The notes beneath the pieces are model-generated. The model did not search any database. It was not told the origin of the DNA and was given only the letters and a program-made list of their open reading frames with translations. DNA of 64,000 bases from an uncultured Paracoccaceae bacterium. Its GTDB lineage: Bacteria > Pseudomonadota > Alphaproteobacteria > Rhodobacterales > Rhodobacteraceae. Positions 30,752 to 43,157 of the stretch are shown here, piece after piece. The DNA is taken from NCBI GenBank assembly GCA_937895435.1, contig CALAXT010000072.1:161320-225319 (forward strand), in the 5' to 3' direction. Positions within the stretch are counted from its first letter, which is position 1, and every line of letters starts with the position of its first letter. The position numbers and the translations under genes are program-made.

Positions 30752-31672
30752 TCAGGCGTGCTGCGCCAAATCAGCATGGGTGATCCCAACGCCGGGCAAT
30801 TTGCCGCCATTGGTCTGTGAAACACCCACCCAAGCATAGTTGCGCCGATCAGCAAACAGCGCGTGCAACAAACGATTGGTCAGCGCATGGCCCGCACGCA
30901 CGCCGGTATAGCGCCCCAAAATTGGCGCCCCCGCCAAGGCCAGATCCCCCAACGCATCCAGCATTTTGTGCCGCACAGGCTCATCGCGATGGCGCAGCCC
31001 CCCCGGGCTCAGAACCCGAGCACCGTCAAAAACCACCGCATTTTCCAACGTGCCGCCAAGCGCCAATCCGTTTTGGCGCATAAAATCAACGTCCGCCTGC
31101 CGACAAAATGTCCGACTGTCGCAGAGTTCGCGCACAAAGGCCCCATTGGCCATGTTCAGCGTCTTTCCCTGCGCGCCAATCGCCGCATCCGCAAACGAAA
31201 TCTGAAAATCAATTTCAAAGATGTCGGCCGGTGCAAGCGCCGCGCGGGCCTGACCTTGCGTTACCTCTACCGGGCGCAAAACCGACAGCAGCGTAAGCGG
31301 GGCAGAGTGCTCACGCACGCCCGCCTGCAAAAACGCACGCACAAACGGGGCCGCAGAGCCGTCCAAAATCGGCACCTCAGGCCCATCAATTTCAATCAGC
31401 GCATTATGAATGCCGCACCCGGCTAAGGCCGCCATCAAATGTTCAACCGTCGAGACTTGCGCCCCCGCACGATTGGCCAGAACGGTGCACAGCTTTGAGG
31501 GCACAACCCGATCCCAGCGCGCCTCAATTCGGCCCTGCAACCCACCGATATCGGTACGCTGAAACACGATGCCATGTCCGGCTGCTGCTGGCTGCACAGA
31601 CATCTGCACAGGCAAGCCCGCATGCAGGCCCAAACCTTGGAAATGGGCAGATGTTCTTAGCGTTGCTTGCAC
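30752..31672 (-). CDS. lpxC: UDP-3-O-acyl-N-acetylglucosamine deacetylase, GTG start
   Basis: Zinc enzyme for the committed step of lipid A synthesis. The protein has GLGLHAG near the start, the first zinc histidine in STVEHLMAALAGCGI, and HKMLDALGDLAL with the second histidine and the aspartate. The frame opens at a TTG at 31690, but the family begins M-Q-T-T-L; here the matching place is GTG-Q-A-T-L at 31672 (306 aa), with CAGG upstream. No ATG is available in this region. It is separated from ftsZ by a strong terminator, so lpxC should have its own promoter in 31673-31854. Confidence 0.9.
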   Translation of the reverse strand: MQATLRTSAHFQGLGLHAGLPVQMSVQPAAAGHGIVFQRTDIGGLQGRIEARWDRVVPSKLCTVLANRAGAQVSTVEHLMAALAGCGIHNALIEIDGPEVPILDGSAAPFVRAFLQAGVREHSAPLTLLSVLRPVEVTQGQARAALAPADIFEIDFQISFADAAIGAQGKTLNMANGAFVRELCDSRTFCRQADVDFMRQNGLALGGTLENAVVFDGARVLSPGGLRHRDEPVRHKMLDALGDLALAGAPILGRYTGVRAGHALTNRLLHALFADRRNYAWVGVSQTNGGKLPGVGITHADLAQHA

Positions 31673-31854
31673 AAATTGGCCTGACTGCAAAAAATGACCG
31701 GTTCATTTAAACCAGTTGTTAACTCTGATGTTCGGCTTAGAGCCTGGGGGGCTGGGATACAATTCAAACATTGTAACCATGTGAAACAATCGAACATAGC
31801 TTGGGCCGAAACCCGCCAAGCGCCAGAATTCCAAAAACAACCCATTGTTTTTAA

Positions 31855-31886
31855 AACAAAAAAGGCCTGCTGACGCAGGCCTTTTT
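31855..31886 (-). terminator. Intrinsic terminator after ftsZ
   Basis: A perfect 10-bp stem (31861-31870 with 31875-31884) and a TGAC loop, with T-runs on both sides, so it can work in both directions. It lies 18 bp past the ftsZ stop and closes the dcw transcript before lpxC. Confidence 0.88.
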
Positions 31887-31903
31887 ACAAGAATTTTCGA
31901 CGC

Positions 31904-33565
31904 TCAGTTGGCCTGACGCCGCAAGAATGCTGGAATTTCGTTACGATCAACAGCCTGTTCGGCATCCATCTCATCTTCAAAGCGGTTCATCGGCTGCGCA
32001 GCCCGCATCGGCGGCATGGCCCGGCTTTGCGGCTCGGGCTGGCTGCCCGTCATGCGACTGATCAGTGAGTTAATGCCACCAAAGCGCTTTTCTGCAACTG
32101 GCTGCGGGGCTGGCTGTGGCTCGGGCTGGCGCGCAGGCACGGCACGGCTCAGTGCTTTGCTCAGACGCGCCATGACCTCAGGCGACGGGGTACCAGCAGG
32201 TTGGCGCGTTTGCCCCGCATAGGGCGCCGGGCTTGATGCGGCGGCAAAAGCTGCATCATCGGCATCTTGCCGGGCGCGCAGCGCCGCTTGTTGCGCCGCA
32301 GTCAGTTGCGGCGCATAGGCGCGCGCATCTGGCGATTGTGGCTGATAGGCGGGCGGTGGCGTGTCATCAGAACGGCCAAGCGTTTCATGATCATCAACGC
32401 TGGCCGGCACAACGGGAGCAAAGGCCGGGGTTTGGGCCATGGCAACAGGTGCGGGCGCATCGATTGATGCCGCTGCGTTAGGCATTTGCGCGACAGTTTC
32501 GGCCGGCGCAGCTTGGGGGGCAACTGCCACCGCTGGGGCCTGCTGGGTCATCACAGCATCTCCACGGCGCGGACGGCTGGGCTGGGTGTCGCTGATCGGC
32601 CCGGCATCAATACCTGTGGCCACAACAGATACACGCATCATCCCCTCAAGCTCGGTATCGAGCGTTGAGCCGACGATAATATTGGCCTCGGGGTCGACCT
32701 CTTCGCGGATACGGTTTGCGGCCTCATCCAATTCAAACAGGGTCAGATCATACCCACCGGTGATGTTGATCAACACGCCCTTGGCACCCCGCAGGCTGAT
32801 TTCATCAAGCAGCGGGTTTGCAATGGCTTTTTCAGCAGCCTTGATCGCACGATCTTCGCCCGAGGCTTCGCCCGTGCCCATCATGGCCTTGCCCATTTCA
32901 TCCATGACAGCACGCACATCTGCAAAATCAAGGTTGATCAGGCCTGGCCGCACCATCAGATCGGTCACACCCTTGACGCCTTGATAAAGCACATCATCCG
33001 CCATGGCGAAAGCTTCGGTAAAGGTGGTCTTTTCATTGGCCAAACGGAATAGATTTTGGTTGGGAATGATGATCAGCGTATCCACAACTTTTTGCAGCGC
33101 CTCAATTCCCTCATCGGCCTGACGCATCCGCTTGGCGCCTTCGAATTGAAAGGGCTTGGTGACAACGCCAACGGTCAAAACGCCCAGTTCACGTGCCGCC
33201 TGCGCAATGATCGGCGCAGCCCCAGTGCCCGTGCCCCCACCCATCCCGGCAGTGATGAAACACATATGCGTTCCCGCCAGATGGTCGATGATTTCCTCAA
33301 TGGTTTCTTCGGCTGCGGCAGCACCAACACTTGGGCGCGCACCAGCACCCAGACCTTGGGTCACTTTGGCACCGATTTGCAACCGCACCGAAGACAGGTT
33401 CTGCTGCAGCGCTTGCGCGTCGGTGTTGGCCACAACGAACTCAACCCCTTCCAACCGCTGCTCGATCATGTTGTTGACCGCATTGCCGCCCGCGCCGCCC
33501 ACGCCAAAAACCGTGATCCGGGGCGAGAGTTCTTCGCGATCATTCATGGTGAGGTTCAAAGTCAT
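31904..33565 (-). CDS. ftsZ: Cell division protein FtsZ
   Basis: Tubulin-like GTPase that forms the division ring. The 553-residue protein has the GTPase core in residues 1-320 with [13 protein letters not shown] and the tubulin signature [11 protein letters not shown], a long variable linker rich in A, P and Q (about 330-515), and the conserved C-terminal peptide ending [11 protein letters not shown], which binds FtsA. The long linker is usual for Rhodobacterales. The ATG at 33565 ([12 protein letters not shown]) is accepted. It is 178 bp behind ftsA, a gap that may hold an extra promoter, and is followed by a strong terminator. Confidence 0.97.
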   Translation of the reverse strand: MTLNLTMNDREELSPRITVFGVGGAGGNAVNNMIEQRLEGVEFVVANTDAQALQQNLSSVRLQIGAKVTQGLGAGARPSVGAAAAEETIEEIIDHLAGTHMCFITAGMGGGTGTGAAPIIAQAARELGVLTVGVVTKPFQFEGAKRMRQADEGIEALQKVVDTLIIIPNQNLFRLANEKTTFTEAFAMADDVLYQGVKGVTDLMVRPGLINLDFADVRAVMDEMGKAMMGTGEASGEDRAIKAAEKAIANPLLDEISLRGAKGVLINITGGYDLTLFELDEAANRIREEVDPEANIIVGSTLDTELEGMMRVSVVATGIDAGPISDTQPSRPRRGDAVMTQQAPAVAVAPQAAPAETVAQMPNAAASIDAPAPVAMAQTPAFAPVVPASVDDHETLGRSDDTPPPAYQPQSPDARAYAPQLTAAQQAALRARQDADDAAFAAASSPAPYAGQTRQPAGTPSPEVMARLSKALSRAVPARQPEPQPAPQPVAEKRFGGINSLISRMTGSQPEPQSRAMPPMRAAQPMNRFEDEMDAEQAVDRNEIPAFLRRQAN

Positions 33566-33743
33566 CGTTGCTCCGCCTGATTTTTATGGCTTGGTCGCCG
33601 GTTGGGTTTGGCTTGCCTGAATTTCAACCATTCTAGCCTTTCAAACCAGCTTGGTCACGAAAAAAATTGGGGGTCTGCCACGAAATATAGCGTTATATTT
33701 GGCAAAAACGGCGGAATATGGCCCGCCGATCTGCATTTTGTGT

Positions 33744-35078
33744 CTACCAGTTCTGTTTAAACCATTTGACCGCCCGCCGCATCGAGCGCGCGGGATACCG
33801 CTCTGCGGGAATATCGAAATCCCAGCACTCGTCTTGTGGGTGTGCGGCCAGCAAGCACAGCCCAACAGTCGCTGCAAAGGCAGGCCCCGCAGCCGCCTGC
33901 GGCAGGCCCTGCACCCTCAGCGGGCGCCCCAGACGCACCCTTTGGCCCAAAATCCGCGTGGCCAAAGTGTCGATACCCGGGATCTGGCTGGTTCCACCTG
34001 TCAAAACAATTTGCTGACTGGGCAAATGTTCGAACCCCGCAGCATCCAAACGGGCGCGCACCTCTTCTAATATTTCCTCAACACGGGGACGGATAATCCC
34101 AATCAGCTCGGCGCGGCTGACCCGGCGGCGATCTTTTTCCCAATCACCACTGTCAGCCCCAATTTCAATCATTTCGCGGTCATCCATGCCGGTTGCAACC
34201 AATCCGCCATGCAGTGATTTGATCCGCTCTGCCACCGCAACAGGCACCATCAACCCCTTGGAAATGTCCGATGTCACCAGATCGCCGCCCATCCGCACGC
34301 TGTCGGCGTAGATCATGTGTTTTTTCATGAAAACCGAAAGCCCTGTGGCCCCTGCCCCCATATCAATGCAAGCCGCCCCCAGTTCCTGTTCGTCTTCGAC
34401 CAAACTGGCCATGCCCGCGCCATAGGCGGATGAGGAAATCCCTGCCAGCTCAAGATCACAACGTTTGATACAGTAAAGCAAATTTTGGACCACCACCGCG
34501 TCAATGCTGAGCAGGTGCATATCACAGGCCAGTTTTTGGCCAACCTGCCCACGCGGGTCCCCCAACCCCGTGCGGTGATCCAGTGCAAAATTCACCGGTT
34601 GGGCGTGCAGCACCTCGCGCCCCGCCCCCAGATCGGGCAATTCACACGATGCCATCACGCGCGACACATCTTCTTCGGTCACAACGCGGTCGATCAGATC
34701 AGTTTCGCCCGCCAACCCATATGACCGCGGATGCGCACCGGAAAAGCACGCCATCACATGGTCGACCCGCTCATTGGCCATTTTCTGCGCTGCCTGCACA
34801 ACAGTGCGAATGGCGCGCTCAGTTTCCTGCATCGCGGTGATTTCGCCAAAACGCACCCCACGCGAGCGTGTTGTCGCCGCGCCGATCACACGAAAGGCTG
34901 ATTGGCCCGCCATTGCCCCAATGCCATCTTCGGCGCGAAACCGATCGGGGCCATCAAAACGTAACACCAGACAGGCAATCTTGGCCGTGCCGATATCAAG
35001 CACTGCAATCACACCACGCTGGATCGCTGCTTTGCGCATGGCGCGCATGGCACGTTGGGCTTGATAAAGATCTCTCAT
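33744..35078 (-). CDS. ftsA: Cell division protein FtsA
   Basis: Actin-like ATPase that tethers FtsZ to the membrane. The 444-residue protein has AVLDIGTAKIACLVL (phosphate 1), the SHS2-like domain (about 100-190), IDMGAGATGLSVF (phosphate 2) and LTGGTSQIPGIDTLA (adenosine motif). The C-terminal end AVKWFKQNW is a short amphipathic membrane-targeting helix, as expected. Its ATG shares 4 bp with the ftsQ stop (ATGA). Confidence 0.95.
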   Translation of the reverse strand: MRDLYQAQRAMRAMRKAAIQRGVIAVLDIGTAKIACLVLRFDGPDRFRAEDGIGAMAGQSAFRVIGAATTRSRGVRFGEITAMQETERAIRTVVQAAQKMANERVDHVMACFSGAHPRSYGLAGETDLIDRVVTEEDVSRVMASCELPDLGAGREVLHAQPVNFALDHRTGLGDPRGQVGQKLACDMHLLSIDAVVVQNLLYCIKRCDLELAGISSSAYGAGMASLVEDEQELGAACIDMGAGATGLSVFMKKHMIYADSVRMGGDLVTSDISKGLMVPVAVAERIKSLHGGLVATGMDDREMIEIGADSGDWEKDRRRVSRAELIGIIRPRVEEILEEVRARLDAAGFEHLPSQQIVLTGGTSQIPGIDTLATRILGQRVRLGRPLRVQGLPQAAAGPAFAATVGLCLLAAHPQDECWDFDIPAERYPARSMRRAVKWFKQNW

Positions 35079-35968
35079 CGGGTGGGGGCTCCGGCTTTAG
35101 CCTGCGTCAACAGGGCGGTCTTTTGGGGGTCGGCGGGCGGGGGGGCCAGCCGAACAGTCGGGCGGCGGGGCGTGCGCATGTCGATCAATACCAGATCACG
35201 GCGCAGCAGACCCTGCGCGCGGTCTTGCGCCAACACCCATTCCAGCGCAGCTTGCGGGTTTTCTTCGGGCAACAAAATGCGTTGATCGCGATCAAGAACC
35301 AGATCCCAGCGCCGCTCGCCCACACGCACCAGCCCACGCAATCGGGGGGCCAAAGGCTGTGCAACGCCCAGCAGCCGCAGCGCTTCGGGGGCGGCAAAAT
35401 TGGCCCCTGTTCCAGCAATCAACGGCAAATCGGGGCGATCGCCACGCGCGGCAATGCCCGCCACGCGGCGGCCATCGGGGTCAATCAAATCCAGCCCCTG
35501 TTCATTGCGCCAGACAAGTGCTGGGCGGCGCTGCTCGATTTCGACATCCAACACCCCTTCACCACGCACAATGATCTCTGCACGCGCCACGGCATCAAAG
35601 CCCTGCAACTTGCTGCGCAGCGCCTCAAGATCAAGATCCCACGAACTGACGGGCAGGGTTTGCACCATTGAGGCGCGCAACGCCTGCGCCAACTCACTGC
35701 TGGCCCCCCGTATTTCCAAACTATAAAGCATGAATTCGGGGCGATGTTTCAGATTTTCAACAATTTGGGCCATGTGCTGGCCCAGCGCCACCCGCCGATC
35801 GGCCGAGCCAAAGACCACAGCGCCCACCAACCCCAAAATTAAAACCGGCCCGCCCAGCCGCACCAAGCGGCGAAACCCCGGGCGCAGCCAGAGCCGGTTT
35901 AACCGATAGGCCAAACGGCTGGGCGATGGATCATGCCGGGGCGGGCGCGACGAGCCTAGCGGTTGCAT
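35075..35968 (-). CDS. ftsQ: Cell division protein FtsQ
   Basis: Bitopic divisome protein that links FtsL/FtsB to the early ring. The 297-residue protein has a short basic cytoplasmic part, one membrane helix (about 39-56: [17 protein letters not shown]), a POTRA domain beginning with [12 protein letters not shown], and a periplasmic FtsQ domain with [21 protein letters not shown] choose the ATG at 35968; it lies 13 bp inside the end of ddl. The end overlaps ftsA by 4 bp. Confidence 0.93.
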   Translation of the reverse strand: MQPLGSSRPPRHDPSPSRLAYRLNRLWLRPGFRRLVRLGGPVLILGLVGAVVFGSADRRVALGQHMAQIVENLKHRPEFMLYSLEIRGASSELAQALRASMVQTLPVSSWDLDLEALRSKLQGFDAVARAEIIVRGEGVLDVEIEQRRPALVWRNEQGLDLIDPDGRRVAGIAARGDRPDLPLIAGTGANFAAPEALRLLGVAQPLAPRLRGLVRVGERRWDLVLDRDQRILLPEENPQAALEWVLAQDRAQGLLRRDLVLIDMRTPRRPTVRLAPPPADPQKTALLTQAKAGAPTR

Positions 35969-36870
35969 GTGGCATCCTCGGCAATCCAACGGCACAACTC
36001 GGGGAAGCTGATCCCCAAATGCGCAGCCTGTTCGGGCGACAATGAGGTGGGCGTCATCCCCGGTTGGGTGTTGGTTTCCAAAACCACCAAACCTGCCAGC
36101 CCTTGGGTCTCATCCCAGCGGAAATCTGTGCGGCTCAGACCTCGGCAACCCAGCGCGTTATGGGCGGTCTGCGCATGAGCCATGCAAGCATCAAAAATCT
36201 GTGCAGGAATGTCTGCCGGCACCACATGACGCGATCCACCGGGCTTATATTTCGCATCATAATCATACCAACCTTGCGTCACGATATCCGTCACGCTCAG
36301 CGCGCGATCCCCCATGACGCTGACGGTTAACTCTCGGCCCGGCACATAGCGCTCGACCAAGACCTGTTCGGGCATTGATGGTGCCAACTGCGGCGGACGA
36401 TTGGCCATATCTTGAACGATATACACGCCAACAGATGAGCCTTCGCTGTTGGGTTTCACGACATAGGGTGGGGCCATGACATGACGGCGGCGCACCTCAT
36501 CGGCCGGGGCCAGCAGCCCTTCGGCGACCGGCAGGCCTGCAGCCAAAAACACCTCTTTGCTGCGGGTCTTATCCATTGCCAAAGCCGATGCCAGCACACC
36601 GGAATGCGTATAGGGCACACGCATCCATTCCAGCAGCCCCTGCACCGCACCATCTTCGCCCCAACGGCCATGCAGTGCGTTAAAGACCAGATCAGGGGCA
36701 GCCGCTTCCAATCGCTGGCACAAATCTGCGCCTGCGTCGATTTCAACGACATTATAACCCGTTGCCCGAAGTGCGGCCACGCATGCCTGCCCACTGACCA
36801 GCGACACCTCTCTTTCAGCCGAGAGACCGCCCATCAATACCGCTACTTTCGGGGCTGCCCTGCTCGACAT
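35956..36870 (-). CDS. ddl: D-alanine--D-alanine ligase
   Basis: ATP-grasp enzyme that makes the D-Ala-D-Ala dipeptide for UDP-MurNAc-pentapeptide. The 304-residue protein has [50 protein letters not shown] and [15 protein letters not shown], all Ddl signatures including the active-site glutamate and serine. I use [15 protein letters not shown] at 36870, with GAGGCGGGC upstream. It ends inside the start of ftsQ. Confidence 0.95.
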   Translation of the reverse strand: MSSRAAPKVAVLMGGLSAEREVSLVSGQACVAALRATGYNVVEIDAGADLCQRLEAAAPDLVFNALHGRWGEDGAVQGLLEWMRVPYTHSGVLASALAMDKTRSKEVFLAAGLPVAEGLLAPADEVRRRHVMAPPYVVKPNSEGSSVGVYIVQDMANRPPQLAPSMPEQVLVERYVPGRELTVSVMGDRALSVTDIVTQGWYDYDAKYKPGGSRHVVPADIPAQIFDACMAHAQTAHNALGCRGLSRTDFRWDETQGLAGLVVLETNTQPGMTPTSLSPEQAAHLGISFPELCRWIAEDATCNR

Positions 36871-36914
36871 GCCCGCCTCATTTCTCCCGTGCCTTTGTGG
36901 CCGGTGTTTTATTT

Positions 36915-37892
36915 TCAGTCTTTTTTGGGGCCTGTTGTTCCGACCCGCTTGATTTCCCACTCTAACGTGAAACCAGTCGCTTGCAAAACCCTTTTTCGAA
37001 CATCTTCGCCCAATTCTTCCAGATCAGCTGCGGTGGCACTGTCGGCGTTGATCAGAAAATTGGGGTGTTTGGGCGACATCTGCGCCCCCCCGTGCCGCGC
37101 ACCACGCAAGCCCGCCTGATCAATCAACCACCAGGCCTTTTGTTCGTGGCTGTCACCAACCGCACCGGTGCTGGAATAGCCCGCAGGATTACGAAAGGTT
37201 GAACCCGCGCTACGGGCGTCTGTTGGTTGGCTTGCGTCGCGGCGGGCGATCTGATCAGCCATTTGCTGCGCAAGCACTGCTGGCTGGCCGCGTGGCGCCG
37301 ACAGCTGAGCCGAAATCACAATCCAATCCTCTGGCAAGTTTGTGTGGCGATAGGCAAACCCCAAATCTGCCTTGGTCAGCGTGATCATCTGACCCTGACG
37401 GGTCACACATTTAACAAAATCCAAGTGGTCCGCGATATAACTGCCATAACACCCCGCATTCATGCGCACGGCCCCGCCGATCGTGCCCGGAATCGTGCGC
37501 AAAAACGCCAAATCCACACCCGCCTCAGCTGCGCGCCGTGCCACATGCGCATCCAACGCTGCAGCCCCCACGGTTACAATACCGGGCGCATCGCCCCCCG
37601 CATCATCAGGCTCCGCTGCGGGTGCGCTGATCTTAATATCGTTAAACCCACGGCCCAGCCGGATCACCACACCCGACAGCCCGCCATCACGCACAATCAG
37701 GTTTGACCCAACCCCAATGGGAAAGACCGGCACCGCAGGATCAAGCGCGCCCAAAAAGCTGCACAAATCCGCCAAGTCAGCAGGCTGAAACAGCCACTCA
37801 GCCGGGCCACCCACGCGCAACCATGTCAAATCAGCCAGCGCGCGCCCCGCGCTCAGCACACCACGCACAGCCGTTATGCCTGGTGGCAACAT
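36915..37892 (-). CDS. murB: UDP-N-acetylenolpyruvoylglucosamine reductase
   Basis: FAD enzyme that reduces UDP-GlcNAc-enolpyruvate to UDP-MurNAc. The 325-residue protein has [37 protein letters not shown] (FAD binding), [19 protein letters not shown], the proton-donor serine block AGSTFRNP, and [10 protein letters not shown]. The ATG at 37892 is followed by the family start and preceded by TAGGG; the frame to 38051 crosses murC and is not used. It follows murC by 7 bp. Confidence 0.95.
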   Translation of the reverse strand: MLPPGITAVRGVLSAGRALADLTWLRVGGPAEWLFQPADLADLCSFLGALDPAVPVFPIGVGSNLIVRDGGLSGVVIRLGRGFNDIKISAPAAEPDDAGGDAPGIVTVGAAALDAHVARRAAEAGVDLAFLRTIPGTIGGAVRMNAGCYGSYIADHLDFVKCVTRQGQMITLTKADLGFAYRHTNLPEDWIVISAQLSAPRGQPAVLAQQMADQIARRDASQPTDARSAGSTFRNPAGYSSTGAVGDSHEQKAWWLIDQAGLRGARHGGAQMSPKHPNFLINADSATAADLEELGEDVRKRVLQATGFTLEWEIKRVGTTGPKKD

Positions 37893-37899
37893 CACAGCC

Positions 37900-39303
37900 C
37901 TACGCCTGCAACCGCTTTGGCAGACCATTGGCCCAAGCCGAAATGGTGCCCGCCCCCAAGCAAACAACCATGTCGCCCGGATTGGCCTTTTCGCGCACCA
38001 AACGCTCCAGATCATCTTCGCAAAGCAGCGCACGGGCTTGCCGGTGGCCATGGCGGATCAACCCAGCAACCAGCTCATCGCGCGAGGCGCCAGCAATGGG
38101 CTCTTCGCCAGCGGCGTAAACCTCGGCGATACCCACCACGTCAGCCTCATTAAAACAGCTGCAAAAATCTTCAAAAAGCGAGGCAAGCCGCGAATAGCGG
38201 TGCGGCTGATGCACGGCGATAACACGGCCCTTTGTCGACTGGCGCGCCGCGCGCAGAACAGCGGCAATTTCAACCGGGTGATGGCCATAGTCGTCAATAA
38301 TTGTAACCCCCCCGACCTCGGCCACTTTGGTAAACCGCCGATTCACCCCGGCAAACCCGATCAGCGCAGCCCGGATATCTTCACGTGACATTCCCAGATG
38401 GCGTGCTACCGCCACAGCAGCCAGCGCGTTTGACACATTGTGGTCACCCGGCATCGGCAAAACACAGCCCGCAATCACATGCCCTGCCCCCTCGCTTTGC
38501 AACTGCACATCAAAATGCGCCCGGCCATCTTGGTATGTCAAATTGATCGCCCGGACATCGGCCTGCGCATTAAAACCAAAGGTGACGATCCGCCGGTCTG
38601 TTACGCGCCCCACCAGGGCCTGAACCTCGGGGTGGTCCGTGCAGCACACCGCCAAACCATAGAATGGAATATTTGACACAAAATCATAAAACCCCTGACG
38701 CAGTGCATCAAAACTGCCCCAGTGCTCCATATGTTCGGGATCAATATTGGTGACAATCGCAATGGTGGCAGGCAGGCGGTTAAAACTGCCATCGCTTTCA
38801 TCAGCCTCAACCACCATCCATTCCCCAGCACCAGCGCGCGCATTCGACCCATAGGCGTGGATGATGCCACCATTGATCACCGTCGGGTCAAACCCACCAC
38901 GATCCAGCAGCGTTGCCACCATTGTGGTCGTTGTGGTTTTGCCATGCGTGCCAGCAATCGCAATATTTGATTTAAGACGCATCAGCTCGGCCAGCATTTC
39001 TGCCCGCCGAACCACCGGTAAACCGCGCCGCCGCGCCTCTTCCAGTTCGGGGTTGCCCGGTCGAATAGCAGAAGAAACCACCACAACCTCGGCGGTGTCC
39101 AGATTTTCAGCGCGCTGCCCCTCAAAAAACCGCGCCCCCAAACCAACCAGCCGCTCCGTGATCTTTGACCCTTTAAGGTCAGAGCCCTGCACCGCATAGC
39201 CCAGCGTCATCAACACCTCTGCGATGCCAGACATGCCAATACCGCCCATGCCCACAAAATGAATGGCCCCCAAAGCCCCGGGCAGTTTTGTTGCTGCGCT
39301 CAT
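37900..39303 (-). CDS. murC: UDP-N-acetylmuramate--L-alanine ligase
   Basis: Adds L-alanine to UDP-MurNAc. The 467-residue protein shows an N-terminal dinucleotide-like [16 protein letters not shown], the ATP loop [23 protein letters not shown] and [16 protein letters not shown] in the C-terminal domain. The start ATG shares 4 bp with the murG stop. Length is normal. Confidence 0.96.
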   Translation of the reverse strand: MSAATKLPGALGAIHFVGMGGIGMSGIAEVLMTLGYAVQGSDLKGSKITERLVGLGARFFEGQRAENLDTAEVVVVSSAIRPGNPELEEARRRGLPVVRRAEMLAELMRLKSNIAIAGTHGKTTTTTMVATLLDRGGFDPTVINGGIIHAYGSNARAGAGEWMVVEADESDGSFNRLPATIAIVTNIDPEHMEHWGSFDALRQGFYDFVSNIPFYGLAVCCTDHPEVQALVGRVTDRRIVTFGFNAQADVRAINLTYQDGRAHFDVQLQSEGAGHVIAGCVLPMPGDHNVSNALAAVAVARHLGMSREDIRAALIGFAGVNRRFTKVAEVGGVTIIDDYGHHPVEIAAVLRAARQSTKGRVIAVHQPHRYSRLASLFEDFCSCFNEADVVGIAEVYAAGEEPIAGASRDELVAGLIRHGHRQARALLCEDDLERLVREKANPGDMVVCLGAGTISAWANGLPKRLQA

Positions 39304-40439
39304 GCGGTTTTTCCTTTTGGCATGGCCGATCTGTCCGCCAATCTTTCCACCTGATCGGCCAGATCAGATGCCGCATGCGGCCGTGCCCCAAGCAAGGCCG
39401 CCGCAGCCATCGCCCGCGCCCGGTTTGGATCGCTTAAAACAGCTAAAATTGCAGCCCCCACACGATCTGGCGTGGCCGCATCTTCAGAAACCATCACCGC
39501 AGCCCCTGCCGAAACCGGCCCTTGGGCATTGGCGCTTTGATGATCACCGGCGGCGGCGGCATAGGGCACAAGGATCGCCGGGCGACCAATCGTGGCAATC
39601 TCGGCCAAAGAGGAAGCCCCCGCACGTGAAATAATCAACTGTGCATCGCCAAATCGCCCTGCAATATCGGCAAAAAACGGCGCAACCTCGGCAGTGACAT
39701 CAGCGTCACCATAGGCCGCCCGCACCCGTTCGACATCCTCGGCCCTCGCTTGATGCGACACATGCAGTCGCGCCCGCAATGTGGCATCTAAACCCGCGAT
39801 CGCCGCAGGCACCACATCTGACAAGACCCGTGCCCCTTGCGAGCCACCAATCACCACCAACTGAATTTTCAAATCTTGGGTTGGCGATACATAGCGTGCC
39901 CCCGCCCGTTCAGCCACCGCTGCACGGACTGGATTGCCAACGGGTAATGCCTGCACCCCAGAGGGCAAAACCGTTGGCCATGTGCCACAGGCCAACAGAT
40001 CGACCCGCCGTGCAAACAGCCCATTCACCCGACCCAAAACCCCGTTTTGCTCATGAACAATGCGCGGCACCCCCAATAGCAACGCCGCTGTCAACGCCGG
40101 AATGCTAGGATATCCGCCAAATCCAACAACCACCGCGGGGCGGTCCTGCGTCATCTGCCACAGCGCTGATGCAATACCACCCGCAATGCGAAACGGTGCC
40201 AAAACACGCTGAAAAATCCCACCACGCGCGAATGTGGCACTGGCCAATTCCTGCTGCGTTACCTGAGGCGCAAATCCCCCCGCATAGCGCGCCCCTCGCG
40301 CATCAGTGGTCAATGTAACGCGCCATCCCCGCGCCAACAGCACTTCAGCCAAAGCCTGCGCCGGAAACATGTGCCCACCAGTGCCCCCGGCGGCCAATAT
40401 CACCAAAGACGGCGCGTGCGCACTAGCCCCAACATTCAC
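39300..40439 (-). CDS. murG: Undecaprenyldiphospho-muramoylpentapeptide beta-N-acetylglucosaminyltransferase, GTG start
   Basis: Peripheral membrane glycosyltransferase that converts lipid I to lipid II. The 379-residue protein has the N-terminal [20 protein letters not shown] loop, [27 protein letters not shown] and the C-domain [24 protein letters not shown], which binds UDP-GlcNAc. The first codon is GTG (40439), overlapping the ftsW stop as GTGA, so its translation is probably coupled to ftsW. Confidence 0.94.
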   Translation of the reverse strand: MNVGASAHAPSLVILAAGGTGGHMFPAQALAEVLLARGWRVTLTTDARGARYAGGFAPQVTQQELASATFARGGIFQRVLAPFRIAGGIASALWQMTQDRPAVVVGFGGYPSIPALTAALLLGVPRIVHEQNGVLGRVNGLFARRVDLLACGTWPTVLPSGVQALPVGNPVRAAVAERAGARYVSPTQDLKIQLVVIGGSQGARVLSDVVPAAIAGLDATLRARLHVSHQARAEDVERVRAAYGDADVTAEVAPFFADIAGRFGDAQLIISRAGASSLAEIATIGRPAILVPYAAAAGDHQSANAQGPVSAGAAVMVSEDAATPDRVGAAILAVLSDPNRARAMAAAALLGARPHAASDLADQVERLADRSAMPKGKTA

Positions 40440-41620
40440 AGCACCTGCCCCCCGCCAACACGGCCTTGGGAAAGAATATCCCCCATCCGCCCTTGTGGCC
40501 GGTTGCGCGTCAGCGCCAAAAGCATGCCTACCAAAATGCCCCCCGCAATCAACGACGATCCACCATAGCTGACAAATGGCAAGGTCATGCCCTTGGCCGG
40601 CAGCAATCGCACCGCCACACCCATGTTAATCATCGCCTGCGCCCCGAACACCACGACAAGCCCTGTGCCTGCCAAACGGGTGAAAATATCGCGTTCAGCC
40701 ATCAACCGGATCAACGAACGCACAGCAATAATCGCAAACAGCGCAATAATCACCAAAACCAGCACCAAGCCATATTCCTCGGCCGCGACCGCAATAATAA
40801 AATCAGTATGCGCATCGGGCAGCGACCATTTCACTTGCCCCTCCCCCACGCCCACACCAAAAAATCCACCCTCTTGAATGGCATTGGTGGCATAACCAAT
40901 CTGGGTGCGCGGATCTATATCCGCCGACAAAAAGCCATCAATTCGGCGGGCAAAATGCTGTGACGCCTGATAGGCCACCGCCCCTGATAAAACAACAACC
41001 CCCACAACCGCGCCAAGCAACAAAATAGGCGCGCCTGCCACAAAATAAATCACTCCCCAAGACAGCAACACCAAAGCACTTTGACCAAAGTCGGGTTGCA
41101 TGACCAAGAACCCAACCACAACCACCAAAAGGCTTAAAGAAATCGCCTTACCAGGGGGCGCATTGATCTCAGAGCTTGCAGCCATAAGCCACGCTGTGAT
41201 GATCACAAAAAAGGGTTTCAGAAATTCAGATGGCTGCACCGAGGCAAAGCCCAACGAATACCACCGCGTCGCCCCTTTGCCGAAATCTGTGCCCAAAACC
41301 GGCAAAAGCATCACAGACAAAAACACGGCAATAAAACCCAAAACCCCAACGCGCCGCACAGTTTCTGGGCGCAACATCGACACCCCCACCATCGCGCACA
41401 GGGCCAAAGACCCAAAGAAAATTTGCCGCTGAACATAATAAAATGCGGGTAAATCATTGCGTGCAGCCAAGGGCGGCGAAGCCGCAAGCCCCAACAACAG
41501 CCCAATCCCAAACAAGATCAAGACGCAACAAAGCGTCCACCGATCGATCGTGCGCCACCAGCGCGGCAGCACAGGCTCCCCCGCCATGATGGACGCGCCA
41601 CCATAAACCATTTCTGTCAT
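40436..41620 (-). CDS. ftsW: Lipid II polymerase FtsW
   Basis: SEDS-family glycosyltransferase that polymerises lipid II at the septum together with FtsI. The 394-residue protein has about ten hydrophobic helices and conserved SEDS blocks: [48 protein letters not shown], and [19 protein letters not shown] near the end. The ATG at 41620 is preceded by AGGCGG. A 117-bp gap to murD contains an AT-rich TTAATATAG that could be part of an internal promoter, but this is weak. Confidence 0.94.
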   Translation of the reverse strand: MTEMVYGGASIMAGEPVLPRWWRTIDRWTLCCVLILFGIGLLLGLAASPPLAARNDLPAFYYVQRQIFFGSLALCAMVGVSMLRPETVRRVGVLGFIAVFLSVMLLPVLGTDFGKGATRWYSLGFASVQPSEFLKPFFVIITAWLMAASSEINAPPGKAISLSLLVVVVGFLVMQPDFGQSALVLLSWGVIYFVAGAPILLLGAVVGVVVLSGAVAYQASQHFARRIDGFLSADIDPRTQIGYATNAIQEGGFFGVGVGEGQVKWSLPDAHTDFIIAVAAEEYGLVLVLVIIALFAIIAVRSLIRLMAERDIFTRLAGTGLVVVFGAQAMINMGVAVRLLPAKGMTLPFVSYGGSSLIAGGILVGMLLALTRNRPQGRMGDILSQGRVGGGQVL

Positions 41621-41737
41621 GGCATACCGCCTAAAACTGCCTCAAACCGCCCGTTTTCCGGGTCTCATCCTCTATATTAACTCGATTGGATCAGTGATGC
41701 CAGAAAATTCCGCCGTTAATCTTTGGGGCTTGCACAC

Positions 41738-43141
41738 TTACGCTTCCCCCAGCCCCGCCACCTGCGCAATGAAATCCGCACCACGCGCCTCAAAATTGGC
41801 GTATTGGTCGAAACTGGCCGCGGCCGGCGCCAACAAAATGGTATCCCCCGCCTCAGCCTCTGCGGCTGCGCGCTCCACGGCCTGCGCTATTGTCATGCAA
41901 ATCTCATGCGGAATATCGGCCAACGTCATGGCAAAATCCGCCGCCGATTGACCAATCAAATAGGCTTTGATTACTGGGCCCAATGCTGGGCGCAACCCAT
42001 CAATCCCACCCTCTTTACCAACCCCACCGGCAATCCAGCGGATGCGTTCAAACGCCGCCAAAGACCGCGCAGCACTCTCTACATTGGTAGCCTTGCTGTC
42101 ATTGACATAGACAACCCCCGCCCGCTGCGCGATGATCTGACAGCGATGCGGCAGCCCAGCAAAGCTGGCAAAGCCGTCCTCAATCACCCGTGGCGCCAAC
42201 CCCAAACTGCGCAACACCGCATAAGCCGCACAGGCATTTTGATGATTATGCGCCCCCGGCAACCCAGTCATGGCACGCAGATCGATGGATGCCACCTGCC
42301 GTCCGCGCCGCCACTCAGCCAAAAACCCCCGACGCGCAAAAACCGACCACCCCATATCCTCGAGCTTGCGCCCAGAAGAAATCCGGATCACCCGGTCATC
42401 CCCCGCCCCCTCCGCCATTTGCCCTGCCAGAAAAATCCCCTCAGGCTCATCCACTCCAATCACCGCCCGATCCGGCCCCCCCTCCGCAAAGAGCCGTCGC
42501 TTGGCGGCAAAATACCCCCCCAAACCCGCATGCCTGTCCAAATGGTCCGAACTTAAATTGGTAAAGACCGCAATATCCGGCGTCAAAGCCCGCGCCAACT
42601 CACATTGATAAGACGACAGTTCCAACACCACCACCTCACCATCTTGGGGCGGGTCCAAATCCAACACCCCCCGGCCAATATTGCCCGCCATCTGAACCGG
42701 ACGACCCGTCTCTTGCAAAACATGATGGATCAACGCCGTCGTCGTCGATTTCCCATTTGATCCCGTCACCGCCACAACCTTGGGCATGCGCTCCATGTCG
42801 CCCCAACCGACCGTCGCCCAAGACCGAAAGAACAACCCAATGTCATTGTCGACCGCGACACCTTGCAAAAGCGCCGCCGCAACCACCGGATGCGGCGCGG
42901 GATAAAGATGCGCAATCCCCGGCGACACCACCAAAACCGCAACCCCTTGCAACGCCCCCGCACGGGTCAAATCACTGCAAGAAATCCCCAGAGCTTCTGC
43001 CCCCGCACGGGCCTTGGCAAAATCATCCCAAGCCAGAACCTCAGCGCCCCCCGCCATCAGCGCTTGCGCCGCAGCCAAGCCTGACCGCCCCAATCCCAAA
43101 ACCGCCACCCGCTGCCCCGCATAGCCCTGCACCGCAATCAT
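41738..43141 (-). CDS. murD: UDP-N-acetylmuramoylalanine--D-glutamate ligase
   Basis: Adds D-glutamate to UDP-MurNAc-L-Ala. The 467-residue protein has [15 protein letters not shown] at the N-terminus, the ATP loop [14 protein letters not shown], the central LSSYQCELA block and [20 protein letters not shown] with the conserved NDSKAT in the C-terminal domain. The start is at 43141. It is separated from mraY by 99 bp that hold a palindromic repeat. Confidence 0.95.
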   Translation of the reverse strand: MIAVQGYAGQRVAVLGLGRSGLAAAQALMAGGAEVLAWDDFAKARAGAEALGISCSDLTRAGALQGVAVLVVSPGIAHLYPAPHPVVAAALLQGVAVDNDIGLFFRSWATVGWGDMERMPKVVAVTGSNGKSTTTALIHHVLQETGRPVQMAGNIGRGVLDLDPPQDGEVVVLELSSYQCELARALTPDIAVFTNLSSDHLDRHAGLGGYFAAKRRLFAEGGPDRAVIGVDEPEGIFLAGQMAEGAGDDRVIRISSGRKLEDMGWSVFARRGFLAEWRRGRQVASIDLRAMTGLPGAHNHQNACAAYAVLRSLGLAPRVIEDGFASFAGLPHRCQIIAQRAGVVYVNDSKATNVESAARSLAAFERIRWIAGGVGKEGGIDGLRPALGPVIKAYLIGQSAADFAMTLADIPHEICMTIAQAVERAAAEAEAGDTILLAPAAASFDQYANFEARGADFIAQVAGLGEA

Positions 43142-43157
43142 GCCCGCGCCCTATCTC

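Noticed and set aside
31707..31722. TTAA-N8-TTAA just upstream of lpxC, similar to a CtrA box.
   Set aside because: The spacer is 8 nt instead of 7, so the two halves are out of the required phase.
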